Positions 1-9,160 of a DNA stretch of 64,000 bases are shown here, piece after piece. A program made the position numbers and the translations under genes. The stretch is taken from contig NZ_JAUCBM010000001.1 in the NCBI RefSeq assembly GCF_030362795.1, positions 682,001 through 746,000 of the forward strand, in the 5' to 3' direction. Every line of letters begins with the position of its first letter. Position 1 is the first letter of the stretch. The notes under the pieces were generated by a model. The model searched no databases. It saw nothing but the letters and a program-made list of their open reading frames with translations, and was not told the DNA's origin. This DNA is from Pseudochrobactrum kiredjianiae. GTDB lineage: Bacteria > Pseudomonadota > Alphaproteobacteria > Rhizobiales > Rhizobiaceae.

Positions 1-1080
1 GCAACAGAACAATATGACCAGATCATTTTTGCGGAATACAGCCATGAACCGGCGGAGCAGCTGGCACAGGAACTGATCCGTATTGTGCCGCATGGTCTGT
101 CGCATGTGTTCTATTCCGACAGTGGTTCGACTTGCGTGGAAGTGGCTCTGAAAATGGCGCTGGGCTATTTCCATAATCGTGGTGAACTGCGTGCCAGAAT
201 TGCTGTGATGGCGGGCAGCTATCACGGGGACACAATCGGCACTATGTCTGCCGGTGAGCGCGGCGTGTTCAATGCGGCCTATGGTGCATTGCTTTATGAT
301 GTGGCGACAATTCCGTTTCCCGCAGAGGGGCGTGAACAGCAAACGCTGGATGTATTTGAACAGCTTTGCCGAGGCGGGGACTTGGCTGCCTTGATTGTCG
401 AACCGCTGCTACTCGGCGCAGGCGGTATGAAAATCTATCCGGCTTTTGTGTTACGGCAGTTGAAGGCGATTGCCGAGGCGCATGGTGTTTTACTGATCTG
501 CGATGAAGTGATGACTGGTTGGGCGCGCACCGGCACATTATTTGCCAGTGAGCAGGCCGGTATTACACCGGATATTCTGTGTCTCTCTAAGGGTATTACC
601 GGCGGAGCACTGCCTCTGGCGGTGACGCTGTGTGTACCGAAAATATTCGAAGCACATCTTTCAACCGATCGAAGCCGCACTTTCTATCATTCAAGTTCCT
701 ATACGGCGAACCCGATTGCCTGTGCGGCTGGTCTTGCCAACATGCAAATCTGGCGCGATGAGCCGGTTTTGCAGCGCGTACAAGATTTGCAGGCGATGCA
801 GAGCCGTGAGTTGCTACGTTTCAAACATGATCCGCGTTTTGAGAATGTCCGGCAATGCGGAACCATTACAGCACTGGATGTTAAAGCGCAAAGTAGCGGG
901 TATCTCTCGGATATCGCTTTACGGCTGAAAGCATTTTTCCGCTCTCATGATGTGCTGCTGCGACCACTTGGTAATGTGCTGTATCTGATGCCGCCTTATT
1001 GCGTCACCGAGCAGGAATTGCAGCGCTCTTATCAGCTGATTGATGAGGCGGCAGACCTGCTGCAAAGCGGCAAATTATGA
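1..1080 (+). CDS. bioA: BioA, adenosylmethionine-8-amino-7-oxononanoate aminotransferase (5' end missing)
   Basis: This is a class III PLP-dependent aminotransferase that makes 7,8-diaminopelargonate in the cytoplasmic biotin pathway, using S-adenosylmethionine as amino donor. The reading frame is open from base 1, so the true start lies upstream; 359 codons remain, against about 420-430 for the family. Family marks are YSDSGST near residue 37, the SYHGDT stretch, the aspartate of ICDEVMTGWARTG, and the PLP lysine in LSKGITGG (codon at 589-591). The stop overlaps the first codon of bioZ (ATGA at 1077-1080), which indicates translational coupling in a biotin operon whose other genes would lie to the left. 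The main alternative is another omega-aminotransferase, but the bioZ neighbour argues for BioA. Confidence 0.92.
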   Translation, partial: ATEQYDQIIFAEYSHEPAEQLAQELIRIVPHGLSHVFYSDSGSTCVEVALKMALGYFHNRGELRARIAVMAGSYHGDTIGTMSAGERGVFNAAYGALLYDVATIPFPAEGREQQTLDVFEQLCRGGDLAALIVEPLLLGAGGMKIYPAFVLRQLKAIAEAHGVLLICDEVMTGWARTGTLFASEQAGITPDILCLSKGITGGALPLAVTLCVPKIFEAHLSTDRSRTFYHSSSYTANPIACAAGLANMQIWRDEPVLQRVQDLQAMQSRELLRFKHDPRFENVRQCGTITALDVKAQSSGYLSDIALRLKAFFRSHDVLLRPLGNVLYLMPPYCVTEQELQRSYQLIDEAADLLQSGKL

Positions 1081-2027
1081 GCGGCTCTTATCCGTCTTCC
1101 ATCATCGGCTTTGGCCATGCCGTGCCAAAGCGTTAGGTTTTCAATGCAGAGATTGAAGCTGCGCTTGGGCTAGAAAGTGGCTGGATTGAACGCCGCACCG
1201 GTATCCGCAGTCGTTATTGGGTTGAGGATGGTGAGACGCTGACTGATCTTGCAACTGAAGCAGGGCGCATGGCGCTGGCAAATGCTGGTATAGCTCAATC
1301 TGAAATCGGCATGGTGCTGCTGGCAACATCAACGCCGGATCATCTTTTGCCACCTTCTGCGCCTTTGTTGGCGCATAAGTTAGGGCTCACAGGTGCTGGT
1401 GCGGTTGATCTTGCCGGTGCCTGTTCCGGTTTTCTCTATGCGCTGGTGATGGGGGATGCATTGGTACGCACGCAGGGGCGGGCAGTGCTGATTGTTGCGG
1501 CGAATATTCTCTCGCGCCGTATCAACCGGCAGGAGCGGGCGTCTGCCGTGATGTTTGGCGACGCGGCTGGTGCTGTTGTTTTGGCGCCATCCCAAAACGG
1601 GATTGGCAGTCTGGTCAGTTCCACACTCACCAGTGATGGCAGTCATTATGATCTGATCGGCATTCCGACAGGTGAAACATTGATGACAATGCGCGATGGC
1701 CGTTCCATGTTTGCACAGGCGGTGAAGACCATGATGGATTGCGGCAAAACCGTTTTACAACAAGCCAATGTTGAACCCACTGCGATTGGTCATTTTGTGC
1801 CGCATCAGGCCAATGCACGGATTTTTGATGCAGTGGCAGAGCAGTTGCAACTGAACAATGCAGTGACTGCCTGCACGATTGCGGATTATGGCAACTCATC
1901 GGCGGCGACTATTCCGCTCAGCCTGTCTCTGGGGCAGAGTACCTATCGTAAAGATGATCTGATCCTGCTGACAGCCGCAGGTGCTGGACTGACAGGCGGC
2001 GCGGCGCTGCTCAATTACACGGGATAA
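1077..2027 (+). pseudogene. bioZ: BioZ-type 3-oxoacyl-ACP synthase III, interrupted by an in-frame amber codon
   Basis: The frame starts with an ATG overlapping the bioA stop and encodes a KAS III-like protein of 316 codons. Codon 20 is TAG (1134-1136), directly after VPKR and before [12 protein letters not shown]; both sides align with the normal N-terminus of the family, so the frame is otherwise intact. The catalytic Cys (AGACSGFLY), His (PHQANARI) and Asn (YGNSSA) are all present downstream. The first start codon after the amber is ATG 1269, which would remove the first 64 residues of the thiolase fold. In alphaproteobacteria BioZ condenses glutaryl-CoA with malonyl-ACP to begin pimeloyl-ACP synthesis, replacing BioC/BioH. 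One C-to-T change in a CAG codon would explain the stop; a sequencing error or read-through is also possible. Confidence 0.85.
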
Positions 2028-2118
2028 TTCGGTAAACTTTATAGCCTGATTGCCGTATCACTATTTCACAAGGCATGACGCGGTTTCTTATTCTTGTCTC
2101 CGGTATGGAGGAATTGGA

Positions 2119-3312
2119 ATGGTGAAGCAGCAGAAGCCTTTTGCGGGTATTACGGTGCTGGATTTTTCCCGCGTTTTGGCAGGGCCGTTTTGCTCTGCCA
2201 TTCTGGCGGATCAGGGCGCGCAGATCATTAAAGTTGAACCGCCGCAGGGCGACGATCAGCGCTATATGGGCGCGGTGCGTAACAATCAGAGTATCAATTT
2301 CCAGCTGTTTAACCGCAGTAAACGCAGCCTGAAACTCGACCTGCGCCAGCCGGAAGCTGTGAAGATCGCACAGGAACTGGCGCTGAAAGCTGACGTGGTA
2401 CTGGAAAATTTCCGCCCCGGTGTGGCTGATCGTTTGGGGATCGGCGCTGAGCAGTTGCAGGCGCTGAAGCCTGATCTGGTCTATTGCTCCGTTTCCGGTT
2501 TTGGCCAGCATGGGCCGATGGCCGCTATGCCTAGTTATGATGTGGTGGCGCAGGCGCTGTCCGGCATGATGAGTGTGACCGGCGAGGCATCGGGGGGGCC
2601 GACACTGGTTGGCGACTCCATTGGCGATATTGTTTCCGGTATTTATGCCGCGCAGGCGATTTCTGCTGCACTTTACCGTCGCTCGGTCACCGGACAGGGC
2701 GCACGGATTGATGTTGCGATGTTTGATGCGCTGTTCAGCCTGCTACCGACGGTGCTCGCCGGATGGCAGGGCAGCGGCAACCGGCCTGCACGCTTTGGCA
2801 ATCAGCATCCGCTGTCTGCGCCTTTTGGTGCCTTTGCTGCATCGGATGCGCCTTTCATTCTTGCTGTGGCCAACAAGGCGCTTTTTGCCCGTCTCGCAGA
2901 GGCGCTGGGCAAGCCGCATCTGGCAGATGATCCGCGCTTTGCTTCCGATCAGTTACGCAGTCAGAATCGTGATGCTTTGCAGGCAGAGATCGAAGACTGG
3001 TCACGGCACTACACTGCCGCTGAAGTGGTGGAGAAGCTCGGCAAAGCCGGCTTGCCGGTGTCGGAAATCTGGGCGGTGGATGACGCCGCACGAAGCGCTC
3101 ATGCGCAGCATCGCCAGTTATTGCATGAAGTTGAACATCCGCAATTGGGCAAACTTCTGGTGCCGGAGCAGCCGGTACATTTCGACGGCTTGCCACGCGG
3201 TGACATCCGGCAGGCACCGGAGCTTGGTGCTGACGGCGCGGATATTTTGCGGGAATTTCTGAATATGGATGAGACACAGATCAGTGCGCTAATAAGCGCC
3301 GGAATTGTCTGA
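2119..3312 (+). CDS. CaiB/BaiF family III CoA-transferase
   Basis: A 397-residue cytoplasmic CoA-transferase that would move CoA between an acyl-CoA donor and a carboxylic acid. Family features are the N-terminal LDFSRVLAGPF, the Rossmann-like ADQGAQIIKVEPP, the LDLRQPEA segment, ENFRPGV, and the SVSGFGQHGP stretch before the conserved aspartate in PSYDVVAQA. I chose ATG 2119 because GGAGGA (2107-2112) lies six bases upstream; an earlier in-frame start at 2050 adds residues unlike the family. It begins about 90 bases after bioZ and precedes two acyl-CoA dehydrogenases, so it probably activates a carboxylate that they oxidise. A glutarate or other dicarboxylate substrate feeding BioZ is an inference. 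Confidence 0.9.
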   Translation: MVKQQKPFAGITVLDFSRVLAGPFCSAILADQGAQIIKVEPPQGDDQRYMGAVRNNQSINFQLFNRSKRSLKLDLRQPEAVKIAQELALKADVVLENFRPGVADRLGIGAEQLQALKPDLVYCSVSGFGQHGPMAAMPSYDVVAQALSGMMSVTGEASGGPTLVGDSIGDIVSGIYAAQAISAALYRRSVTGQGARIDVAMFDALFSLLPTVLAGWQGSGNRPARFGNQHPLSAPFGAFAASDAPFILAVANKALFARLAEALGKPHLADDPRFASDQLRSQNRDALQAEIEDWSRHYTAAEVVEKLGKAGLPVSEIWAVDDAARSAHAQHRQLLHEVEHPQLGKLLVPEQPVHFDGLPRGDIRQAPELGADGADILREFLNMDETQISALISAGIV

Positions 3313-3345
3313 TTATCCTTGTGGTTTAAGGTACGGAGTACAAGA

Positions 3346-4521
3346 ATGGGATTACAGATTACGGATGCCGACCGCGCATTCGCAGCGGATGCAAGTGCTT
3401 ATTTGCGTGCCAATCTGCCGGAAGCGCTGGCCTATAAGGTGCGGCACAATATTCGCCTGACCAACGAAGATCTGACCGGTTGGCAGGAAGTGCTGGCAGC
3501 GCGCAACTGGTATGCAATCGGCTGGAGCAAAGAGATGGGCGGTGCCGGTCTGACGCCGGTGCAGCGCTATTTGTTTGAGCAGGAATATGGTGCGATTTGT
3601 GCACCGCATCCGTGTCAGTTCGGCATTGCTATGGCAGGGCCTGTTATTCACTCCTTTGGGAATGAGGAACAGCGGGCACGCTTTCTGCCGGACATTCGCG
3701 AGAACCGGACATTCTGGTGTCAGGGCTATTCCGAACCGGGGGCAGGTTCCGATCTGGCATCGCTGACCACTTCAGCCATGCGGGATGGTGATCATTATGT
3801 GGTCAATGGGCAGAAAATCTGGACGACATGGGCGCAATGGGCAGACTGGATTTTCTGTCTGGTACGCACGCATAAAGGCGAACGTCCGCAGCAGGGCATT
3901 TCCTTCCTGCTGATTGATATGCGTACCTCCGGTATTACAGTTCGCCCGATCCGTACACTGGATGGTGAGGCCGAGTTTAACGAGGTGTTTTTCAATGATG
4001 TGCGTGTGCCGGTTGAAAACCTGATCGGTACTGAGGGCGAAGGCTGGGGCTATGGCAAATATCTGCTCGAATATGAGCGTTTTTCCATGTCCGGTGCTGC
4101 GCGTTCCAAGCGTATTCTTGGTGAGTTGAAGGAAGATGCCGCACGCCTTGGTGTAGCGACTGATCCGCTGTTGCAGGATCGCATGACGCGGATTGAAATC
4201 CAGCGTCTGGCGCTGGAGCATATGGAGCTGAAACTGCTGTCGCAGAGTGAAGCGGGTGAAAATCCGGGCCCTGAAGCCTCGAAACTCAAAATCCGCGGTA
4301 CAGAAATTGCACAGGCATTGGCGCAATTGCGTCTGGATATTTTTGGTTCGCAGGTGCTGCCTTACAGTGAAGCATTTCTTGATGGTGAGGCGGATGCGGA
4401 AAATCCTGCGGCTGCCGGTGCGGCTGCTGCATGGCTCAATTTGCGCAAGCTGACGATCTGGGGCGGATCAAATGAAATTCAGCGCATGATCCTTGCCAAG
4501 CAGGTTCTGGGTTTAAGGTGA
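3346..4521 (+). CDS. Acyl-CoA dehydrogenase, large-subunit type (PimC-like)
   Basis: A 391-residue FAD flavoprotein of the acyl-CoA dehydrogenase family. It has the N-terminal helical part, the middle beta domain with YSEPGAGSDLASL and GQKIWTTWAQ, and a C-terminal helical domain ending in WGGSNEIQRMILAKQVLG. The glutamate of the usual C-terminal YEGT motif is a glycine here, as in partners of heteromeric dehydrogenases; a glutamate in LLEYERF could be the base. Start 3346 has CGGAG (3334-3338) upstream. It is followed after 11 bases by a shorter dehydrogenase, the large/small arrangement seen for pimeloyl-CoA dehydrogenase PimC/PimD. The substrate cannot be read from the sequence; a dicarboxylyl-CoA is plausible next to bioZ and the CoA-transferase. 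Confidence 0.88.
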   Translation: MGLQITDADRAFAADASAYLRANLPEALAYKVRHNIRLTNEDLTGWQEVLAARNWYAIGWSKEMGGAGLTPVQRYLFEQEYGAICAPHPCQFGIAMAGPVIHSFGNEEQRARFLPDIRENRTFWCQGYSEPGAGSDLASLTTSAMRDGDHYVVNGQKIWTTWAQWADWIFCLVRTHKGERPQQGISFLLIDMRTSGITVRPIRTLDGEAEFNEVFFNDVRVPVENLIGTEGEGWGYGKYLLEYERFSMSGAARSKRILGELKEDAARLGVATDPLLQDRMTRIEIQRLALEHMELKLLSQSEAGENPGPEASKLKIRGTEIAQALAQLRLDIFGSQVLPYSEAFLDGEADAENPAAAGAAAAWLNLRKLTIWGGSNEIQRMILAKQVLGLR

Positions 4522-4532
4522 GGAGAGCGGAT

Positions 4533-5621
4533 ATGCAGAAAACACGTGAAGAAAAAGCAGACGAATTGCGAATGCTGACGGATTTTGTGACCCGCTTTGC
4601 TGCCGATCACACGCCGGAAAACGGTTTGCCGCAGACTGATCTCGATCTGTGGCCTCAGATTGCGGAAATGGGGCTGATTGGTCTTGCACTGCCGGAAACA
4701 TCAGGCGGTGCGGAGCTGGGCGCAGAAGGTCTGGCAGCGGTGGCACAAGCTCTGGGAAGCGTTGCCTTGCCTGTGGATTTTGCCTGCGGCGCGGCACTGA
4801 CCGCAAGTCTGTTATGTGAAGCGCAGAAGAGCAATCCGGATGTTGCGCCATTGCTGGAAAGTTTTCTCGCAGGTGAGATGCGCATAGGCATTGCCGGTCA
4901 GTTGGTAATAGCTGCACAGGGGATTAAACCTGTGAACCTGCCGGAACTGATCGGCACTGGTCTGGCACTCACAAAGCTTCAGGTCTTTGGTGCACGGGAA
5001 CCGGAAAAGCTGTTATGTCTCGTGCAACAAGGCGGTGACGTTGCTCTGTGTCTGATCTCTCCGGAAACGGCGCAGTTTCGTCAATTATCAATGATTGACG
5101 GCCGGATGATGAGTGAAATCACGGTAGATATTGCACCAACGAATATTCAGGTGCTGCTATCCGGCGGTGATGCACAACAGCGCATTGAGGCTTGCGCCGC
5201 CGATATTCTGATTGCCGTTGCCGCAGACAGTCTTGGCGCGATGGATAATCTTTATCGCCAAACGCTGGATTATATGCGGATGCGCAAGCAATTCGGCAAA
5301 GCGCTTGGCTCTTTCCAGACCATTCAGTTTCGTCTTGTGGATATGTCTGTGGCGCTGGATGAGGCAAAAGCCTTGGTCGAAGCCGCAGCGGAAGCGCAGG
5401 ATAATGTTGCGGAAGATGTCCGCGCTTTGACCATCGCCGCATGGGTGCAGACATTGTGGTCAGCGCGTCATATTGCACAGGAGGCAGTCCAGCTTCACGG
5501 CGGTATCGGCATGACAGAGGAATGTGCGATTTCTCCGCTGGTCAAGCGCCTGCTGGTGAATGAGCATAGTTTCGGTCAGGCGGAGGCCTATATGGCAGCC
5601 TATCGTCAGTTGGCTGCCTGA
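4533..5621 (+). CDS. Acyl-CoA dehydrogenase, small-subunit type (PimD-like)
   Basis: A 362-residue member of the acyl-CoA dehydrogenase family, more divergent than its upstream neighbour. The C-terminal FAD-binding helices are recognisable (RMRKQFGKALGSFQTIQFRL, then AVQLHGGIGMTEE), but the middle domain is weakly conserved and lacks a clear SEPxAGSD motif. This fits a structural or non-catalytic subunit that pairs with the 3346-4521 product. Start 4533 follows GAGGAGAG; an alternative GTG at 4518 overlaps the previous stop. The last 16 bases overlap the 3' end of the convergent LysR gene, so the two transcripts meet tail to tail with no room for a separate terminator. Confidence 0.85.
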   Translation: MQKTREEKADELRMLTDFVTRFAADHTPENGLPQTDLDLWPQIAEMGLIGLALPETSGGAELGAEGLAAVAQALGSVALPVDFACGAALTASLLCEAQKSNPDVAPLLESFLAGEMRIGIAGQLVIAAQGIKPVNLPELIGTGLALTKLQVFGAREPEKLLCLVQQGGDVALCLISPETAQFRQLSMIDGRMMSEITVDIAPTNIQVLLSGGDAQQRIEACAADILIAVAADSLGAMDNLYRQTLDYMRMRKQFGKALGSFQTIQFRLVDMSVALDEAKALVEAAAEAQDNVAEDVRALTIAAWVQTLWSARHIAQEAVQLHGGIGMTEECAISPLVKRLLVNEHSFGQAEAYMAAYRQLAA

Positions 5622-7369
5622 AACGCCTTACGCAAACAAGCGAGCAGAATATGCTCAGGCTCATTGAGATTGCGGGTGCCGCTGGTGCCCGCAGTCAGAT
5701 AGAAATGCGGTGCATCCGGTAAATTGTGCTGTAACAAAGGTTTAGCTGAGCTGATAATATCGGCCAAAGCAGCGGGCATAATTGTGCTATAGCCGTTACC
5801 AGCCAGCATCAGGCAGAGTTTCAGCGATTGGGTTTCCAGCACCGGCTGATAATGCGCCGCTTCCGGCAATTGCATAATAGCATTGCGAACACTGTCAGCA
5901 GGGGCAGGCAGGGCAAGCGGTGCATTCGCCGCATCAATATCCGAGATATATTGCAGCGGTCCCATATCCATCAGCAATGTGGCGCTTGCAGGGAGCGCAA
6001 CACTCTCATGAATGGCAATGGAATATTCTCCCTGCCGTAAATGTTCGTCCAGAAATTGTGCAGGCGCTTCACCAACCTTGAGCACAACATGCGGGCAAAG
6101 CTGCTGCCATTCGCTAATGGCACGGCTGATCGCTGTGGCACTCACCGGGCTCAGCATAGCCATCGGGCTGAGGCCCAAATAAATCACCGGCTCGTCCATC
6201 ACCGCAATTTGCTGTGCACCCTGACGAATTGCATCAGCCAGATTGAGCACGCTTTGCAGCAAAGGCGCTTTATGCACCGCAGTCGGCAGCGGGTGCAGGC
6301 CTTTATAGTGGCGGGCAAACAGTGCCGTGCCCATCAGTTGCTCTGTCTTGCGCAATTGTGCGGACAAAGCAGGCTGGGTCTGATTGAGCCTGCGGGCGGC
6401 TTCGCTCATATTGCGGCACTGATAGAGAGTCAGAATGCTCTGAATATCGCGCAGGGAGACCGGCGGATTATAGAGCGTTACGGTTTGCCGGTTCAGTTCT
6501 TCGCGCACCAGCCTGATGAAATCCTGAGCAGCGACAGTTAGCCTTTCATCTTTCGTGGTGATCTGCGCTGTGACAGGGCTATGCAGCGGTATCTGTAGTT
6601 GTAGTACGGCAAGATCATTACGGCTGATGCCGCTGGCAAGCAAGCTATGTGGTGCCAGCAGAAGCACCGGCTGTTTGGCCTGTTTCAGGCGGGTGAAAAT
6701 CCCTACATCTTCCGATGTCATCTCCGGCGCAGGCAGGTCATGCTGGCGGCAATAGGCGCGGATGCGTGCTTCTTCGGCAGGTAAGAGCGGTGGCAGCCAC
6801 AGGCTGTAATTGCGCAAATCCTCCGGGCTGAGCGGAGCCTGATCTTCATCGGGCACAAGGCCGCCTGCAACGGCAATCCATTCATCGTCAAACAGAAATT
6901 GTTCCTGCGCGCTGCCGTTCTGCGAGGCATAGCCCATCAGAATATCTGTATTCTCTGCATTGCTGGTGTCGAAGGCGCTGATCAATGGTGAGCGGAAATG
7001 CACCTGCGCATAATATTCAGGATGGGAAAGCCGGAAAGGGCGCACGGCAGCGGTTGCCGCGCGGGACAATTTGCCGAACATGAAATGCAGCGGCGAGCTG
7101 ACTTTCAGCGCGGTTGAAATGGCTTTACCGGAGAAAGCGGTTTCTACTGCCTGCAAGATGGCGGTCGCCTGCTGAAATAGCCAACGTCCGGCTTCACTCG
7201 GCACCAGACCTTTGGGGCCACGCACAAAAAGTTCCAGCCCCAATTCCGTCTCAAGCGCAGAAATTGCGGTGCTGAGTGTGGAGGGCGAAATCTGCTCGGC
7301 TTTGGCTGCTTCGGCATGATTATAATACTGGCAGGCCAGAACAAAATAGGCGAGGGAGCGAAGTTCCAT
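5606..7369 (-). CDS. Tandem (double-length) LysR-family transcriptional regulator
   Basis: A 587-residue protein, twice the usual LysR length. Residues 1-60 form a LysR winged HTH (LAYFVLACQYYNHAEAAKAE, then PSTLSTAISALE), followed by a substrate-binding-like domain to about residue 290. A second LysR HTH starts near residue 303 (ILTLYQCRNMSEAARRLN, then QPALSAQLRKTEQ) and is followed by a second effector-like domain to the C-terminus. There is no stop or obvious internal start between the halves, so it reads as a true fusion. It converges on the CoA-transferase/acyl-CoA dehydrogenase genes and is a reasonable candidate regulator of them. The effector is unknown. The ATG at 7367-7369 begins MELRSLAYF, a normal LysR N-terminus. 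Confidence 0.85.
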   Translation of the reverse strand: MELRSLAYFVLACQYYNHAEAAKAEQISPSTLSTAISALETELGLELFVRGPKGLVPSEAGRWLFQQATAILQAVETAFSGKAISTALKVSSPLHFMFGKLSRAATAAVRPFRLSHPEYYAQVHFRSPLISAFDTSNAENTDILMGYASQNGSAQEQFLFDDEWIAVAGGLVPDEDQAPLSPEDLRNYSLWLPPLLPAEEARIRAYCRQHDLPAPEMTSEDVGIFTRLKQAKQPVLLLAPHSLLASGISRNDLAVLQLQIPLHSPVTAQITTKDERLTVAAQDFIRLVREELNRQTVTLYNPPVSLRDIQSILTLYQCRNMSEAARRLNQTQPALSAQLRKTEQLMGTALFARHYKGLHPLPTAVHKAPLLQSVLNLADAIRQGAQQIAVMDEPVIYLGLSPMAMLSPVSATAISRAISEWQQLCPHVVLKVGEAPAQFLDEHLRQGEYSIAIHESVALPASATLLMDMGPLQYISDIDAANAPLALPAPADSVRNAIMQLPEAAHYQPVLETQSLKLCLMLAGNGYSTIMPAALADIISSAKPLLQHNLPDAPHFYLTAGTSGTRNLNEPEHILLACLRKAFQAAN

Positions 7370-7463
7370 GGTCTGTGCAGCTTTATGTTTTTACAGGACA
7401 GTTTTCTATAGCTTTTCCTTGGTACAAATGGCCAGCTTTAAAACGGAAGTGAAAAAGACAAAA

Positions 7464-7496
7464 CAAAACCGGCTCTGCAAGGCAAAGCCGGTTTTG
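7464..7496 (-). terminator. Rho-independent terminator of the M81 peptidase gene
   Basis: Arms CAAAACCGGCT (7464-7474) and AGCCGGTTTTG (7486-7496) form a perfect 11-bp stem. Read on the minus strand the stem is followed by a T-rich tract, so it ends the leftward transcript from 7517-9028. Confidence 0.8.
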
Positions 7497-7516
7497 TGCG
7501 GATATATGTTTGCTGG

Positions 7517-9028
7517 TCAGGTGGGGAATGTTGTTTCCGTATTCAACGGATAGATCGGGCGGCGCAGTTTTTTATAATCGCGGGCGCTGAGATTGGCCGT
7601 GCTTAGGCCATCGGCATCCACTTCGATAATCGCCGAGGCAATCGGGCCGAACGCCGCGCGGAAATGCTGCTGCGATTTTACCACCACAATATCGTACTCA
7701 GCAGGTTCAATCCCGACACTGCGGAACAGGTTCTTATCCAGCATTTGCTGGCGCTCGGATGAAATCAGCATGTCAGTATTGCCGACACGAAAACACACGC
7801 TCAGCCCAAGAGAAGCAGGCAGCCCCTGAAACATCGGGCCTTCGAATGTGATATTACCGTCTGAAAGTGCAATGACTTCACCGGTCAGAGTAATCGCGCC
7901 GCCACCAATTTTCGGGTCAACTTTTCCGCCAAGGCTGACAGTGCATTGCGCACCGATGCCTGCTGTTACCAGTTCCTCAACCGCTTGCGGATCGCAGAAA
8001 GCACCGAAGGCCGCACGCCCGACATTGGTTTTGAGCAATCCGCTCAGCACGGTTGTTGCATCGCTATAGGCACCGCAGCCGGGATTGTCGGAAAAGTCGG
8101 CAATCACTAGCGAGCCTTGTTTGGTGTTACTGGCAAAATGTGCACGAATTGCCTCGGGCATATCCGGTGCCTGTAAGCGGCTGTCTTCGTCTTCACGGCG
8201 CTGCCAGATTTCCTGACACAGTTGTTCGGCGTGACTGACAGCCTGAGCTTCATTCACCTTATTGCGGTCATAGCAAATTACAGCAGAAGGTCCTGTATTA
8301 AACACATCGGCATCATAGAAGCCTGCATTGATGGAGGGGGCAAGAATGCCGTCTTGTGTTGCAATCTGATCAGCGATTTCCAGAATTTCTGTCATCGCGC
8401 AGGCATGCGTGGTGCGGCCGTCATTACAGCCGTTGAGCATTGGCGGCTGGCGAATAGCAATGGCCGGATTAATATCGCCGCGCATGGCGGCTTCCAGTAA
8501 TTGCCCCGCCTTGCGGCCACATTCTGCCATATCCACATGCGGATAGGTGCGGAAAGAAACAGCAATATCCAGCAGTTCACTCATTTGCGGCGCGCTGTTG
8601 GCGTGCAGATCAAATGTACCGGCAATGGGTATATCATGGCCAACGATGCTGCGGATGAATTGCAGCAATTCGATCTGGGCATCATCCGCGCTTTCCGAGC
8701 ACATGGCACCATGAAAAACAATAAACACGCCGTCCGGCTTCTGCCCCTCAAGGGTTTCGGTGACATCGCGCATGAATTGCTCAATCATGGATTTCTCAAC
8801 CAGACCACCGGGCTCGGCACGGGCGGCAACCGTATAAACTGGCTCCCAGCCATAGGTCTCACAACAGTCGATAAAACCACCGATCTCCGAATTGGTGCCA
8901 CGGCAATGGGTTTCGATCTCCTGACCTTTAAAATAATGGCAGAGGTGAAAGTCCTTCAAAGTGGTTTTCAGCTTGGAAAAAGTATTGGTTTCCTGATTGA
9001 GTTCAAGAACAGCAACTTTGAAGCGCAT
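7517..9028 (-). CDS. M81 family metallopeptidase (MlrC-like)
   Basis: A 503-residue protein of the MlrC (linear microcystinase) family, which includes metal-dependent hydrolases of small peptides. The start VAVLELNQETNTFS matches the family N-terminus; FHGAMCSESADD and GTFDLHANSA carry likely metal ligands, and the C-terminal MlrC domain covers about residues 300-480. No signal peptide is visible, so it should be cytoplasmic. I chose ATG 9026-9028; ATG 9043 adds five residues and the GTG at 9097 overlaps a stem-loop. It is co-directional with the binding-protein gene upstream, so it probably processes what that protein helps import. The real substrate is unknown; most bacteria with this family never meet microcystin. 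Confidence 0.85.
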   Translation of the reverse strand: MRFKVAVLELNQETNTFSKLKTTLKDFHLCHYFKGQEIETHCRGTNSEIGGFIDCCETYGWEPVYTVAARAEPGGLVEKSMIEQFMRDVTETLEGQKPDGVFIVFHGAMCSESADDAQIELLQFIRSIVGHDIPIAGTFDLHANSAPQMSELLDIAVSFRTYPHVDMAECGRKAGQLLEAAMRGDINPAIAIRQPPMLNGCNDGRTTHACAMTEILEIADQIATQDGILAPSINAGFYDADVFNTGPSAVICYDRNKVNEAQAVSHAEQLCQEIWQRREDEDSRLQAPDMPEAIRAHFASNTKQGSLVIADFSDNPGCGAYSDATTVLSGLLKTNVGRAAFGAFCDPQAVEELVTAGIGAQCTVSLGGKVDPKIGGGAITLTGEVIALSDGNITFEGPMFQGLPASLGLSVCFRVGNTDMLISSERQQMLDKNLFRSVGIEPAEYDIVVVKSQQHFRAAFGPIASAIIEVDADGLSTANLSARDYKKLRRPIYPLNTETTFPT

Positions 9029-9079
9029 CGGAGCATCTTTCATTTCTACGGCAATGAGTTTGGCAAGCGAACAGGTAAT

Positions 9080-9108
9080 CTGTCCTGCCGAAAACACCGG
9101 CAGGACAG
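9080..9108 (-). repeat. Perfect stem-loop between binding-protein gene and peptidase gene
   Basis: CTGTCCTGCCG (9080-9090) and CGGCAGGACAG (9098-9108) form an 11-bp stem with a 7-base loop and no T-run after it. It sits in the leftward transcript just after the solute-binding gene. It resembles the 3' stabilising or partial-termination hairpins that let a binding protein be made in excess. Confidence 0.7.
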
Positions 9109-9160
9109 AGGGATAGAGCCTGTAACGGAACGTTGTTTCAGGCTGCGGGGGAGGCGGGGA

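Noticed and set aside
1269-2027. Shorter BioZ starting at ATG 1269 as an intact gene
   Set aside because: It would lack the first 64 residues of the KAS III fold, and the upstream sequence still aligns with the family through the amber codon, so a broken full-length gene is the better reading.
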